This document shows positions 9,011 through 17,990 of a DNA stretch of 64,000 nucleotides, piece after piece. The stretch lies in assembly GCF_000468755.1 (NCBI RefSeq), contig NZ_AWEZ01000062.1, forward strand, positions 62,001-126,000, given 5' to 3'. The notes under the pieces are model-generated. The model was not told the DNA's origin, did no database searches, and saw only the letters and a program-made list of their open reading frames with translations. The stretch's first letter is position 1. Every line of letters starts with the position of its first letter. Source of the stretch: Olsenella profusa F0195 (GTDB lineage Bacteria; Actinomycetota; Coriobacteriia; Coriobacteriales; Atopobiaceae). The translations under genes were made by a program, and so were the position numbers.

Positions 9011-10339
9011 CTAAAATAGGACGAGCAGCGTCGTGATGATTACGATGGGTATGAGGATGAGCAGCAGCGGGCCACCGATCTTCATGAAGTCGGAGAACTT
9101 GTAGCCGGCAGGCAGAATCTGCATGTTGACCGCCGTGCCATAGTTTGTCGCAATAGCGAGGTTAGAGCAGGCGGCAATGACGACGACCCAGGGGATGGGG
9201 CTGATGCCCAAGGCGAGCGCCATCTCGATGCAGATTGGAGAGAGCATGGCAGCGGTCGCATTGTTGGCCATGAAGTTGGTCATGACCGAGGTCAGCGCGA
9301 CGATGACAATCGTAAGCACAACGACCGATGCGTTCTGGCCACCGAAGAACCCAAGCACAGCGTTAGCGATGAGCGCGCCGCCACCCGACACCTGCAAACC
9401 AGTGCCAAGACCGGAAATGGCACCGATGGTAATCAGTACGTCCCAGGGCAGCTCGGAGTAGGCCTTCTTGAGAGGAATGCAGCCAGTCACGAGCACGATG
9501 ACGGCGCCGATCATGCCGATGATGCCAATGTTGAAATAGTCATTGAACGGGGCAAAGCCCTGAAGCACGAACAGCACGATGCACAGAAGCATGGTGCCAA
9601 GTGACACGCGCCGCTTCCAGAGAGGCGCGTCGGGGGTCCTCTCTGTCGAGAGTTTCATGTTTTGGGGTGCGTACATGTTGTCCTTGTCAAAGTCGGGGCT
9701 CTCGGGCTTGAGGACCTTCTTGAGCAGCGAATAGCCAAAGGTGCCCCAGAAGGTAATCTGTACTAGAGCAGTGGGCAGCATGATCTTGGCCTGATCGAAG
9801 ATGCCGAAGCCGTCCTCGAAGCCGGCGTAGCCCTGAAGCACTGCGTTGGCGGCAAGCTGCGAGGTGGAACCCATCAGTGTGCAGGCCCCGCCAATGACGG
9901 CCGCAGTGCCAGCAACGAAGATGACTATCTTGGAGCGGATTTTGCCCCCAGACCCCGCCGCGACGATGGCAATGATGGGCATCCAGATCGCGACGGTGCC
10001 GTTGTTGCTCATGAAGGCCGACATGAGCGTACAGATGGCGGCAACGGCCACGATGAAGCGCCGCTCGGACTGCGCCCACCAGGAGTGAGCGATGCGGTCA
10101 CCAATCTTCTGGGCGACACCGGTCTCGAACAGCGAGTCACTGACGACGAGCATGCCGACGACCATCATCCAGCCGGTTGCGGCGAAGCCCTCGTACGCAG
10201 CGCCAAGCTTCATCTCAGGGATGAGGATTGCCATCAGGGCAGAGCTGGCCAAGGCAACGATGCTCATGGGGATCTTATTCACCATGAACAAGACGATCGC
10301 TACAACCGCAATGACGATCGCAATGGTGCTTGATGCCAT
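9011..10339 (-). CDS. SLC13/DASS-family permease
   Basis: 442 residues with about 11-12 hydrophobic segments. Two repeated halves each carry an SNT/SNN-like motif: MSNNGTVAIWMP near residue 110 and ANNATAAMLSPI near residue 370. These are the substrate/Na+ hairpins of divalent-anion:Na+ symporters (SLC13, CitT-like). Family substrates are di- and tricarboxylates or sulfate. Its place as last gene of the acid-sugar cluster suggests uptake of a hydroxy-acid substrate (inference). About 100 bp of GC-rich sequence separates it from the dehydrogenase upstream. Confidence 0.85.
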   Translation of the reverse strand: MASSTIAIVIAVVAIVLFMVNKIPMSIVALASSALMAILIPEMKLGAAYEGFAATGWMMVVGMLVVSDSLFETGVAQKIGDRIAHSWWAQSERRFIVAVAAICTLMSAFMSNNGTVAIWMPIIAIVAAGSGGKIRSKIVIFVAGTAAVIGGACTLMGSTSQLAANAVLQGYAGFEDGFGIFDQAKIMLPTALVQITFWGTFGYSLLKKVLKPESPDFDKDNMYAPQNMKLSTERTPDAPLWKRRVSLGTMLLCIVLFVLQGFAPFNDYFNIGIIGMIGAVIVLVTGCIPLKKAYSELPWDVLITIGAISGLGTGLQVSGGGALIANAVLGFFGGQNASVVVLTIVIVALTSVMTNFMANNATAAMLSPICIEMALALGISPIPWVVVIAACSNLAIATNYGTAVNMQILPAGYKFSDFMKIGGPLLLILIPIVIITTLLVLF

Positions 10340-10441
10340 TACCTATCACTTCCCTCGTTCTCTACGACATGCGTTCCCTGCCGTCCCCACCGAGCCCCGC
10401 CCTCCGTCGGCAGGCGCCGGCCGGGGGCGAGGCGCGGCAGA

Positions 10442-11428
10442 TCATCGCATCGCGCGATGTTTCCAAGCGTCGGTCTTGTAGACTTCGGGGTTGCAGATGT
10501 TGGACCACTCTTCACCACGCAGCACGGCGAGCGTGCCCTCAGCAGCCATCGTCACGGTCTTGCCGGTGGTCTCCTGCGTCTGCGCCGCCATATGTGGGGT
10601 GATAATCACATTGGGGAACGAGAAAAGCGGGTTCTTGGGATCCATGGGCTCAGCCGAGAGCACATCAAGGCCGGCACCTGCGAGCTTGCCAGCCTCAAGG
10701 ACCCTCACGAGGGCGCTCTCATCGACAATGTCACCGCGAGCGCAATTCACGAGAAAGGCCGTGCTCTTGAAGGCGGCGAACATGCCGTCGTTGATCATCT
10801 TGCGGGTCTCGGGCGTTGAGGGCATGTGCAACGTGACGTAGTCGCCCTTGCTGATTGCGGCGGCCATGTCGGCCTCGTACTCGTAACCGTACTCGGTAAT
10901 CTGCTCTTTCTCGAGGAGGGGATCGTAGGCACACACCTTCATGCCGATGGCAGAGCAGAGGCGGGCCACCTCGCGACCGATCTTGCCGAAGCCAAGCACC
11001 GATACCGTCCTGCCGGCCACCTCAGTCGCCGCATATTTGCTGCGGATCGAGAAGTTGCCCCGCTCGTTCTCATCAACGCTCTCCTTGAGGTTCTTACTGA
11101 GCGCGAGTATGAGAGCGAGGGAATGCTCGGCGACAGCGTGGAAGTTCACGGCTGGGCAGATAACCACCGGAATGCCGTACTCGGTCGCAGCCTTGACGTC
11201 GACGTTATCGACGCCAACTCCCGGGCGCGTGATGACACGCAGCCCCGGACAGGCCTCGATAGCCTTGCGGTCAATCTTCCCGATGCGCAGAATGAAGCCA
11301 TCTGCTTTCTTGAGGTGATCGAGTATCTCGTCGCTGTCACCGTTGTTGGGAATGACGATGTTGACCTTACCCTCCAGTGCGTCCATGCCGGGTTTGTACA
11401 TGGCATGTGACACGACGACCGTATCCAT
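10442..11428 (-). CDS. D-2-hydroxyacid dehydrogenase (PGDH-like)
   Basis: About 328 residues. It has a substrate-binding domain, then a Rossmann core with VLGFGKIGREVA. The catalytic Arg is in NCARGDIVDE, the Glu in GLDVLSAEP, and the His in VIITPHMAAQT. This is a complete NAD-dependent D-2-hydroxyacid dehydrogenase related to 3-phosphoglycerate dehydrogenase, without a regulatory ACT domain. ATG at 11428 has GGGAG 6 nt upstream. It probably interconverts a 2-keto acid and 2-hydroxy acid within the acid-sugar pathway encoded upstream. Serine biosynthesis is less likely given the missing ACT domain and the context. Confidence 0.88.
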   Translation of the reverse strand: MDTVVVSHAMYKPGMDALEGKVNIVIPNNGDSDEILDHLKKADGFILRIGKIDRKAIEACPGLRVITRPGVGVDNVDVKAATEYGIPVVICPAVNFHAVAEHSLALILALSKNLKESVDENERGNFSIRSKYAATEVAGRTVSVLGFGKIGREVARLCSAIGMKVCAYDPLLEKEQITEYGYEYEADMAAAISKGDYVTLHMPSTPETRKMINDGMFAAFKSTAFLVNCARGDIVDESALVRVLEAGKLAGAGLDVLSAEPMDPKNPLFSFPNVIITPHMAAQTQETTGKTVTMAAEGTLAVLRGEEWSNICNPEVYKTDAWKHRAMR

Positions 11429-11587
11429 GGAAAACTCCCTTCGAGTCTGGTCCGGATGCCAAAAAGGTATAGAGACACCCCCGTGCGGGGCTTTACCCCG
11501 TACCTTCAAAGAATGGGGACGGATGGCTGACAGACCGTACGCCCGTTCCCTATGAGCTAGCGAGGAACCTGCCCCGCCTCATTTGGT

Positions 11588-12649
11588 CTATTCGCGAGCC
11601 TTTCTCCCAGCGGCCATACGCAGTGCGTAGTCGATGGCGTTCATGAGCGAGAGCTCGCTCGCGGTCCCCGTGCCGACTAGGTCGAAGCCCGTGCCGTGGT
11701 CCACGGAGGTGCGGATGATGGGCAGGCCCAGGGTGACGTTCACGCCCTCGACGGCCCGCCACCGCCCCTTGTCGCGGTCATACACGAAGCCCAGGAGCTT
11801 GGTGGGGATGTGTCCCTGGTCGTGGTACATGCACACCGTGATGTCAAACCAGCCGCCGTTCATCTCGGAGAAGACGGTGTCGGGCGGGATGGGCCCGATG
11901 GCCTCGATACCCTTGGCCTCGGCCGCCTCGATGGCCGGGATGATCTCCTCGATCTCCTCGGTACCGAAGAGGCCATGCTCCCCCGCATGGGGATTGAGGC
12001 CGGCGACGGCCACCTTGGGACCCTCGATGCCCAGGTCGCGGCAGGCGGCATCCGCCAGCTCGATGACCTCGAGCACGCGATCCCTCCTCACGCGGTCGCA
12101 GGCCTCGCGCAGACTCACGTGCGTGGACACGTGGATGACGCGAAAGTCATGGTGGGCGAGCATCATGGCGTAGCGCTTGGTGTGCGTGTAGGTGGCATAG
12201 ATCTCGGTGTGGCCGTCAAAGCGCATGCCCTCGGGCGCAAGCGCCAGGTTCATGGCCTCCTTGTTGAGGGCGTTGGTCACCGTGGCGTCGATCTCGCCGT
12301 CCATGGCCAGCTCGATGACCTCCCTTACGCTCTGGAAGGCGGCCATGCCACCCTCGGCAGAGACCTCGCCCAGCTTGAAGCTAGCGACGTCCTTCACCAG
12401 GTCCAGGTGGTACACGTCGATGATGCCAGCCTCGAACTTCGCGTCGGCAACGCTCTCGACGGGCCTCACCTTGATCTCGGGATGCCCGACGAAGCCCTTG
12501 GCCTGCTCGATCATCTTTGCGTCGCCCACCACCAGGGGTCGGCAGCGCTCATAGAGCGCGGCATCCGCCAGCGCCTTCACGGTGAGCTCGGGACCGTTGC
12601 CCGCGGGGTCACCCATGGTGATGCCAACGATTGGTCTTGTGCCAGCCAT
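11588..12649 (-). CDS. PdxA2-like 4-phospho-acid dehydrogenase
   Basis: About 353 residues, PdxA-fold. Visible features are GITMGDPAGNGPE at the N-terminus, metal-ligand histidines in FDGHTEIYA, NPHAGEHG and MYHDQGHIP, and SVDHGTGFDL near the C-terminus. PdxA2 enzymes oxidise D-threonate- or D-erythronate-4-phosphate, whose product decarboxylates to DHAP. In that pathway they act after a DUF1537-type kinase, which is encoded two genes upstream here. That pairing argues against a role in vitamin B6 synthesis. The start codon overlaps the upstream stop (TAATG), indicating translational coupling. Confidence 0.88.
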   Translation of the reverse strand: MAGTRPIVGITMGDPAGNGPELTVKALADAALYERCRPLVVGDAKMIEQAKGFVGHPEIKVRPVESVADAKFEAGIIDVYHLDLVKDVASFKLGEVSAEGGMAAFQSVREVIELAMDGEIDATVTNALNKEAMNLALAPEGMRFDGHTEIYATYTHTKRYAMMLAHHDFRVIHVSTHVSLREACDRVRRDRVLEVIELADAACRDLGIEGPKVAVAGLNPHAGEHGLFGTEEIEEIIPAIEAAEAKGIEAIGPIPPDTVFSEMNGGWFDITVCMYHDQGHIPTKLLGFVYDRDKGRWRAVEGVNVTLGLPIIRTSVDHGTGFDLVGTGTASELSLMNAIDYALRMAAGRKARE

Positions 12650-13542
12650 TACTCGATGCCCCTCTGCTTGTCCTCGGCGAGTGCCGTGCGCAGGGCGGCA
12701 AGCCCCTCCTCGGAGAGCTGGTTGAACGGGGCGCGGCATCTGCCCACGGGGAAGCCCAGCTCTCTCACGGCAAACTTCACGACGGTGTTGGGGTTGCCGT
12801 ACTTGAACACGCTGCGCAGGTTGGCCACGTTGTCCTGGCACTGCTGGGCGGCGTCGAGGTCGCCCTTCACGAAGTTCTCGTAGATGCCCACCATGTTCTT
12901 GGGATACACGTTGGCACAGCCGGCGATGGAGCCCTTCGCGCCCTCCTTGAGGGCCCTGAGGATGAGGGCGTCGTTACCGGAGAGCACGGCGAAGTCCTTG
13001 TTGCGGGTGAGGTCGATGTAGGCCTTGAGGTTGTCCCAGTCACCCGAGGAGTCCTTGGCGCCCACGATGTTGTCCACCTCGGAGAGCTTGGCCACGGTGG
13101 CGGGCTCGAGGGCGTTGCCGGTGCGCATGGGGATGTTGTAGAGCACGATCGGCAGGTCCACGGCGGCGGCCACGGCCTCGTAGTGGGCCTGAAGCTCGGC
13201 CTGGCTGGCCTTGGCGAAGCTCGGGGTGATGATGGAGAGCACGTCGGCGCCCAGGTCGGCAGCCATCTTGGACTGCTCGATGGTCTCCTTGGTGGAGACG
13301 CAGCCGGTGCCGGCGTACACGGGCACGCGGCCGGCGACCTGGTTGATCACCGTCGCGAGGACGAGCATCTTGTCCTCCTTGTCGAGGATGTAGCCCTCGC
13401 CGTTGGTGCCAAAGCAGAAGATGGCGTGGATGCCGGCCTCGATCTGGCGATCCACCTGGCAGCGCAGCTCCGCCGTGTTGATGGTCTCGTCCTCCCTGAA
13501 CGGCGTGACGATGGGAACGATGATGCCCTTGATGCCTGCCAT
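12649..13542 (-). CDS. DapA-family class I lyase/aldolase
   Basis: 297 residues, full-length (beta/alpha)8 fold of the DHDPS/N-acetylneuraminate lyase family. Features include IVPIVTPF at the N-terminus, GTNGEGYIL (the GTTGE-like pyruvate carboxylate loop), the catalytic Tyr in LYNIPMRTG, and the Schiff-base Lys in VGAKDSSGDW. The family condenses or cleaves pyruvate-derived substrates. Placed between an acid-sugar kinase and PdxA2, it more probably handles a 2-keto-3-deoxy acid or a related hydroxy-keto acid than lysine synthesis. The exact substrate is not readable. It lies directly after the fusion gene and overlaps the PdxA2 start. Confidence 0.88.
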   Translation of the reverse strand: MAGIKGIIVPIVTPFREDETINTAELRCQVDRQIEAGIHAIFCFGTNGEGYILDKEDKMLVLATVINQVAGRVPVYAGTGCVSTKETIEQSKMAADLGADVLSIITPSFAKASQAELQAHYEAVAAAVDLPIVLYNIPMRTGNALEPATVAKLSEVDNIVGAKDSSGDWDNLKAYIDLTRNKDFAVLSGNDALILRALKEGAKGSIAGCANVYPKNMVGIYENFVKGDLDAAQQCQDNVANLRSVFKYGNPNTVVKFAVRELGFPVGRCRAPFNQLSEEGLAALRTALAEDKQRGIE

Positions 13543-15927
13543 CTACCTCAGCAACCTCTCGTAGATCGCGCGTGCGTCCTCAGCGGTGACCTCACGCATG
13601 TTGTTCACGAGCAGCCGCTGCTGCTGCATGCCTGCCTCCACGAGGCCCTCGAGGTCCTCGGGCTTGACGCCAAACTCCTTGAGATCGGTGGGGATGTCCA
13701 GGTCGCGCACGATGTCACCGATCCGGTCGAGGAGGGCGCGGGACTTCTCCCCCTCTGTGGAGAGGACCTTGTCACCGTGGTGGGCGCGATCCCAGGCCTG
13801 CGCGAACTTGGTGCGGCAGGCGGGCTCGTTGAACTCCAGGACGGGCAGGAGCATCATGGCGATGGAGACGCCGTGGGCCATGTGGTACTTGCCGCCCAGC
13901 GGATAGGCCAGGCCGTGCACGGCCGTGGTGCCCGAGGCCGTGATGGCGATGCCGCCGTAGAAGGCGCCAATCTGCATCCGGTTCTTCTCGACAATGGCGT
14001 CCTCGTCGTCGCAGGCCCTCATGATGTTGTTCATGATGATGTCAAGGCCCTCGAGCGCGAAGGTGTCGCTCATGGGGTTGGCCTTCTTGGACGTGAGGCA
14101 CTCGATGCAGTGCGCCAGGGCGTCCACGCCTGTGGTGGCGGCGATCTTGCGCGGGAGGTTGCGGATCATCTCGGCGTCGAGGATCACGTAGTCGGGAACC
14201 ATGTTGTCGTTGACGATGCCGATCTTGGTCTCCTGCTCCGGCACGGCCACGATGGCATTGGGGGTGCACTCGGCGCCGGTGCCGGCCGTGGTGGGGATGG
14301 CGAGCAGGGGTGCGCACTTCCTGGCGCGACCGGGATCGGAGAGTAGGTCCTTCACGCCGTACGCGTCGGTGTCGAGCACGCTGGCGAGCTTGGCGGCGTC
14401 CATCACGGAGCCGCCGCCACAGGCGATGATGAAGTCCGCCCCAGTGCTGCGGAACTGGTCGACCGTGGCCTGGGCCGCCTCGTAGGTGGGCTCGGGCATG
14501 AGGTCGTCGAAGACCTCGCATACCAGACCGGCGGCCTCAACCTGCTTGGCCACCAGGTCAAAGAGGCCGCGTGACCGGATGGACCCGTCCGTGAAGGCAG
14601 CGACTTTGGTAGCTCCTGCCCCCTTGAGAATGGCGGGAATCCTCCCGAGGGAATTGGCACCGCTATAGACCGCATGTGGCAGCTTGAGGCTGTACGCATC
14701 CACTGGCATGGCTGAGACCTCCTGTTTCTCGACCAGGTACTGCTGGACTTGCATGAGTAGATCGTCCGCGCCAAAGGCACCGGACTTGGTGATGAGGTAG
14801 CGCTCGCGACCGGCGTCCTCGAAGCGCGCGAGCACGACGCCGGGCAGAATCTCCTCCATGGGCTCGAGCGTCCTGATGCCCATGGCGGTCATGAGGCTTG
14901 CAAGCGTGTCGCCACCGATAACCATCAGCGTGCGGCCGCCATCCTCCAGCACCTCGCGAGCAATGCGTCCCATGGCCTGGTTGATGGCTTGTGAGGGATG
15001 GATGCGGCGTTCGAAGAGCGCCGCCTCGCAGAAGTCAAGCGTGTCGAGAAGGGCGAGGGGCGCGCCTTGGGCCACCCGGACGAAGTCTCGTGCGAGCTGG
15101 ATGGCATCGCACTCGCACCAGGAACCCGAGAGCACGGGGGCGAGCGGCAGATGCATACGGGGCGCACCATGGGCCTCAATGAAATCCAGCTGGGAACGGG
15201 TGACCGCGTTGACCGAGCCGGAGAGCACCGACAGCTTGGGACTCAGCCTCGTGCATACAGGCACATATGCGGGCGTGCTCGACTGGCGTGGATAGGTCTC
15301 CAGGAAGCCGGCACAGCCCGCCACAAGCACCAGGTCGTCAGCCTCGGCAAGCCTGCGCCCGATGCGTGCGAGGCCCTCGTCGCTGTCGCAGTCGAACACG
15401 TCCACCCCAGGCTTGAGCGCGCTGCCATCGCACGGGCTCACGGCGACATCGCTCTCCAGGTGGATGAGCTCGTCGATGCGGCTTGTGGCGACCGGGTCGA
15501 TGGGATCTGTGGCAAAGACGCTCTGCGCAAGGGGCCTGCCGTCCACATACTGGACCAGGCCCTTGGTCACGCGGCCCATCTTGGGGTAGGCGGGGACGAA
15601 GTCGATGTGGTCGCGCCCCGAGGCCGCAAGGGCCGCGGCGATCTCGGCACCCACGTTGCCGCGCAGGCCCGAGTCCACCTTCTTGTAGATGCGAGTCACA
15701 CCATGGGCGCACGCCGTCGAGACGAGCTCGAAGACGGTACGGTACGCCTCGTCGGAGGAGGCGTGACGAGTCTCGGCATCGATGACAAGCACGTCGTAAT
15801 CGTCAAGCAGGGCCACATCCATGGTCGGGTCCGCAGACACCGCCACACGGTCACCCTTGCGAGCGAGCTGCACACCAGAATCCAAGGCCCCCGTAAGGTC
15901 ATCGGCTATGACGAGCAGACCAATCAC
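13543..15927 (-). CDS. Fused four-carbon acid-sugar kinase / iron-containing alcohol dehydrogenase
   Basis: One continuous frame of about 794 residues. Residues 1-410 form a complete DUF1537/OtnK-DtnK-type kinase: IADDLTGALDSG at the N-terminus, YKKVDSGLRGN, and the C-terminal nucleotide motif VIGGDTLASL. Residues about 415-794 form a full iron-containing ADH: CGGGSVMDAAKL, PTTAGTGAECTP, and metal ligands in GVDALAHCIE and VHGLAYPLGGKYHMAHG. In the last motif the usual middle His of HGxAH is Tyr. GTG at 15927 is chosen because GGAGG lies 8 nt upstream. The kinase would phosphorylate a four-carbon acid; the ADH partner reaction is unknown. The known fusion for this kinase that I recall is to PdxA, so this pairing looks unusual. 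Confidence 0.87.
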   Translation of the reverse strand: MIGLLVIADDLTGALDSGVQLARKGDRVAVSADPTMDVALLDDYDVLVIDAETRHASSDEAYRTVFELVSTACAHGVTRIYKKVDSGLRGNVGAEIAAALAASGRDHIDFVPAYPKMGRVTKGLVQYVDGRPLAQSVFATDPIDPVATSRIDELIHLESDVAVSPCDGSALKPGVDVFDCDSDEGLARIGRRLAEADDLVLVAGCAGFLETYPRQSSTPAYVPVCTRLSPKLSVLSGSVNAVTRSQLDFIEAHGAPRMHLPLAPVLSGSWCECDAIQLARDFVRVAQGAPLALLDTLDFCEAALFERRIHPSQAINQAMGRIAREVLEDGGRTLMVIGGDTLASLMTAMGIRTLEPMEEILPGVVLARFEDAGRERYLITKSGAFGADDLLMQVQQYLVEKQEVSAMPVDAYSLKLPHAVYSGANSLGRIPAILKGAGATKVAAFTDGSIRSRGLFDLVAKQVEAAGLVCEVFDDLMPEPTYEAAQATVDQFRSTGADFIIACGGGSVMDAAKLASVLDTDAYGVKDLLSDPGRARKCAPLLAIPTTAGTGAECTPNAIVAVPEQETKIGIVNDNMVPDYVILDAEMIRNLPRKIAATTGVDALAHCIECLTSKKANPMSDTFALEGLDIIMNNIMRACDDEDAIVEKNRMQIGAFYGGIAITASGTTAVHGLAYPLGGKYHMAHGVSIAMMLLPVLEFNEPACRTKFAQAWDRAHHGDKVLSTEGEKSRALLDRIGDIVRDLDIPTDLKEFGVKPEDLEGLVEAGMQQQRLLVNNMREVTAEDARAIYERLLR

Positions 15928-15997
15928 GTGCTGCACCTCCATCCACGGAAAAGTATGGGCCACCGTCACCGATGCCCCAAGGCTTCCTAATCCAGGA

Positions 15998-16070
15998 AAC
16001 GTTCCTATTTGAAACGTTACAGGACAGCCATGATGAATTTCTCGTAGTATGTTTCTAAATAGAACATACT
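15998..16070. promoter_or_regulatory. Paired operator between acid-sugar operon and regulator
   Basis: Two 15-bp sites share the pattern GTTyCTAwwTrrAAC: GTTCCTATTTGAAAC (16001-16015) and GTTTCTAAATAGAAC (16051-16065). Each sits in a wider inverted repeat with a 9-nt centre: AACGTT arms at 15998-16018 and AGTATGTT/AACATACT arms at 16046-16070. Their centres are exactly 50 bp apart, so they face the same side of the helix. They are the best candidates for binding sites of the divergent PrpR-type regulator. I could not place a -35/-10 pair with confidence. Confidence 0.65.
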
Positions 16071-16109
16071 CTAGGGGCATCCGATCTGGGGTATGGGAGG
16101 TGTGGACAT

Positions 16110-17981
16110 ATGATGCCATCACGCGCAGCGTCAGACGGAATCTTGGAGAGGAACATGGTCTGCACGGACGCACGGGGGGTGCGCATACTCGCCATCGCGC
16201 CCTACCAGGGACTTGCGATCGCCCTCAGGCGCGTCGCCGACGAGTATGCGAATGTGGGCCTCACCTGCATCGTGGGCAACCTCTCGGCCGGCGTCACCGC
16301 AGCCCAAGAGCAGGTCTCCGCAGGCAATGCCTACGATGTCATCATCTCTCGCGGCGGCACGGCCGACCTCCTGCGCGAGAGCTTCAGCCTTCCCGTCATC
16401 GACATCCCGGTCAGCGCCTACGACGTGCTACAGGCCATCAAGCTCTCCGAAGGGCTCAAGGGACGGCGCGCCGTCGTGGGCTTTACGGCCATCACCCAGA
16501 CGGCCGACACGCTCAACGAGATCATGCAGCTTGGCCTCGACATCTTCACGCTCGTGGACACCGACGACGTCAGTACGGTCATGGGACTCCTCGTGGAGAA
16601 CGACTACCAGATCATCCTCTGTGACGTCATCTCGGCCTCGGCGGCACGGGATGCGGGACTCAATCCCGTGCTCATCACCTCGGGCGGCGCATCGATACGG
16701 CAGGTGTTTGACGAGGCCCTCAGACAGACTAGGTACCTGCGCCACTACAGCAGTGAGAACGCGCTGCTGCGTACCGTCATCAACCGCCAGCCACAACGCT
16801 GCGCGATCTTTCGCAAGGACGGGTCGCTCATGCTGGGCACCTACCAGACGGACGATGGGGTCATGGCATACCTGCGAGGCATCGTCAACGAGGTCATGGC
16901 GGGGGACGTGCGGGTCGTGCGCAAGTCGTTGGGTGGCACGCTCTGGACGATTCGCGGCGAGAGGGTCTCCACCAGCGCCATCCCCCACAATGACTTCTGC
17001 GCCTTCTACTTCACGGGCACACGCGCCACCCCCAAGCGGCGGCGCGCAGGCATGAGCTCCTTCTCAAGGACCGAGGCGACCAAGGCCTATGACAGGAGCC
17101 TCTATGCCCTCACGAGTGACATCGGACGCATCTCGGCGACGATCGACAACTCGAACCAGACGGGGCAGCCCCTCCTCATCACGGGCGAGTACGGAACGGG
17201 CAGGACGGCTGTCGCCCTCTACGCCTACATCCATGGCCTCCATGCCGACATGCCCCTCACGGAGGTCGACTGCGGCATGATGACCGACTCCTCGCGCGAC
17301 TTCCTCGTCAACAGCTCGCGCTCGCCCCTCTACACGCGACATGAGGTCATCCACATCAAGAACTTCAACAGCTCCGACGAGGGGTTCCTGGACAGCCTCT
17401 TCTCCACCATCGCGCAGACGGGCGTGTGCGAGCGCAACCGCGTCATCTTCTCATGCGACCCACACGGCGAGCACGTGCACAGGCGCATCGCCTATCTCAA
17501 GGACAAGTTCCAGTGCGTCGAAGTCCAGCTCATCGCCCTGCGCGAACAGCCAGAACGTGTGGCTCCGCTCACCAGCCTCTACCTCAGCCAGCTGAGAAGC
17601 GAGCTGCCCAACGAGGTCCTGCGCATAGATGGTGCCGCCATGCGACTGCTCGGTGAGTACGCCTGGCCGGGCAACCTCGTGCAGATGGAGCGCATCATAC
17701 GACAGCTCTACCTCTCGGCGGTCGATCATGTGATTCGCACCGTGGATGTGCGCAGCGCGCTCGCCCTCGAACGAACCACCTATCCTCAAGGCCCAACGGG
17801 ACAGGACGTCGCGCAGACGTCCTCCGCCCATGCACCCACGGACATGTCCGGTCTCACGCTGGCCCAGGTTGACCGCCTTGCCGTGGAGGACGCCGTGCGC
17901 CGCAACGGCGGCAACCAGAGTGCCGCCGCGCGCGAGCTGGGCATCAGCCGCACGACACTCTGGCGCATCCGTAGGCAGTAG
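16110..17981 (+). CDS. PrpR-type transcriptional regulator with degenerate AAA+ domain
   Basis: Up to 623 residues. The N-terminal PrpR_N effector domain (about residues 25-200) contains VISRGGTADLLRE and PVIDIPVSAYDVLQA. A central AAA+-like domain follows (about 325-540) and a Fis-type HTH ends the protein (QSAAARELGISRTTLWR). Against sigma-54 activators, the P-loop is GEYGTGRTA rather than GExGxGKE, no GAFTGA loop is visible, and the Walker B position reads IHIKNFNSSDEG. It therefore probably does not drive sigma-54 promoters. ATG 16155 (GGAGAGG about 3 nt upstream) is an alternative start. It diverges from the acid-sugar operon and likely controls it via the paired operator. Confidence 0.85.
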   Translation: MMPSRAASDGILERNMVCTDARGVRILAIAPYQGLAIALRRVADEYANVGLTCIVGNLSAGVTAAQEQVSAGNAYDVIISRGGTADLLRESFSLPVIDIPVSAYDVLQAIKLSEGLKGRRAVVGFTAITQTADTLNEIMQLGLDIFTLVDTDDVSTVMGLLVENDYQIILCDVISASAARDAGLNPVLITSGGASIRQVFDEALRQTRYLRHYSSENALLRTVINRQPQRCAIFRKDGSLMLGTYQTDDGVMAYLRGIVNEVMAGDVRVVRKSLGGTLWTIRGERVSTSAIPHNDFCAFYFTGTRATPKRRRAGMSSFSRTEATKAYDRSLYALTSDIGRISATIDNSNQTGQPLLITGEYGTGRTAVALYAYIHGLHADMPLTEVDCGMMTDSSRDFLVNSSRSPLYTRHEVIHIKNFNSSDEGFLDSLFSTIAQTGVCERNRVIFSCDPHGEHVHRRIAYLKDKFQCVEVQLIALREQPERVAPLTSLYLSQLRSELPNEVLRIDGAAMRLLGEYAWPGNLVQMERIIRQLYLSAVDHVIRTVDVRSALALERTTYPQGPTGQDVAQTSSAHAPTDMSGLTLAQVDRLAVEDAVRRNGGNQSAAARELGISRTTLWRIRRQ

Positions 17982-17990
17982 CAGGGGGTG

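Noticed and set aside
11588-12649. PdxA for vitamin B6 synthesis
   Set aside because: It is coupled to a DapA-type lyase and an acid-sugar kinase, so the PdxA2 catabolic branch fits better.
16110-17981. Sigma-54 activator call
   Set aside because: The Walker A Lys and GAFTGA loop are missing and no -24/-12 element was seen upstream of the target operon.
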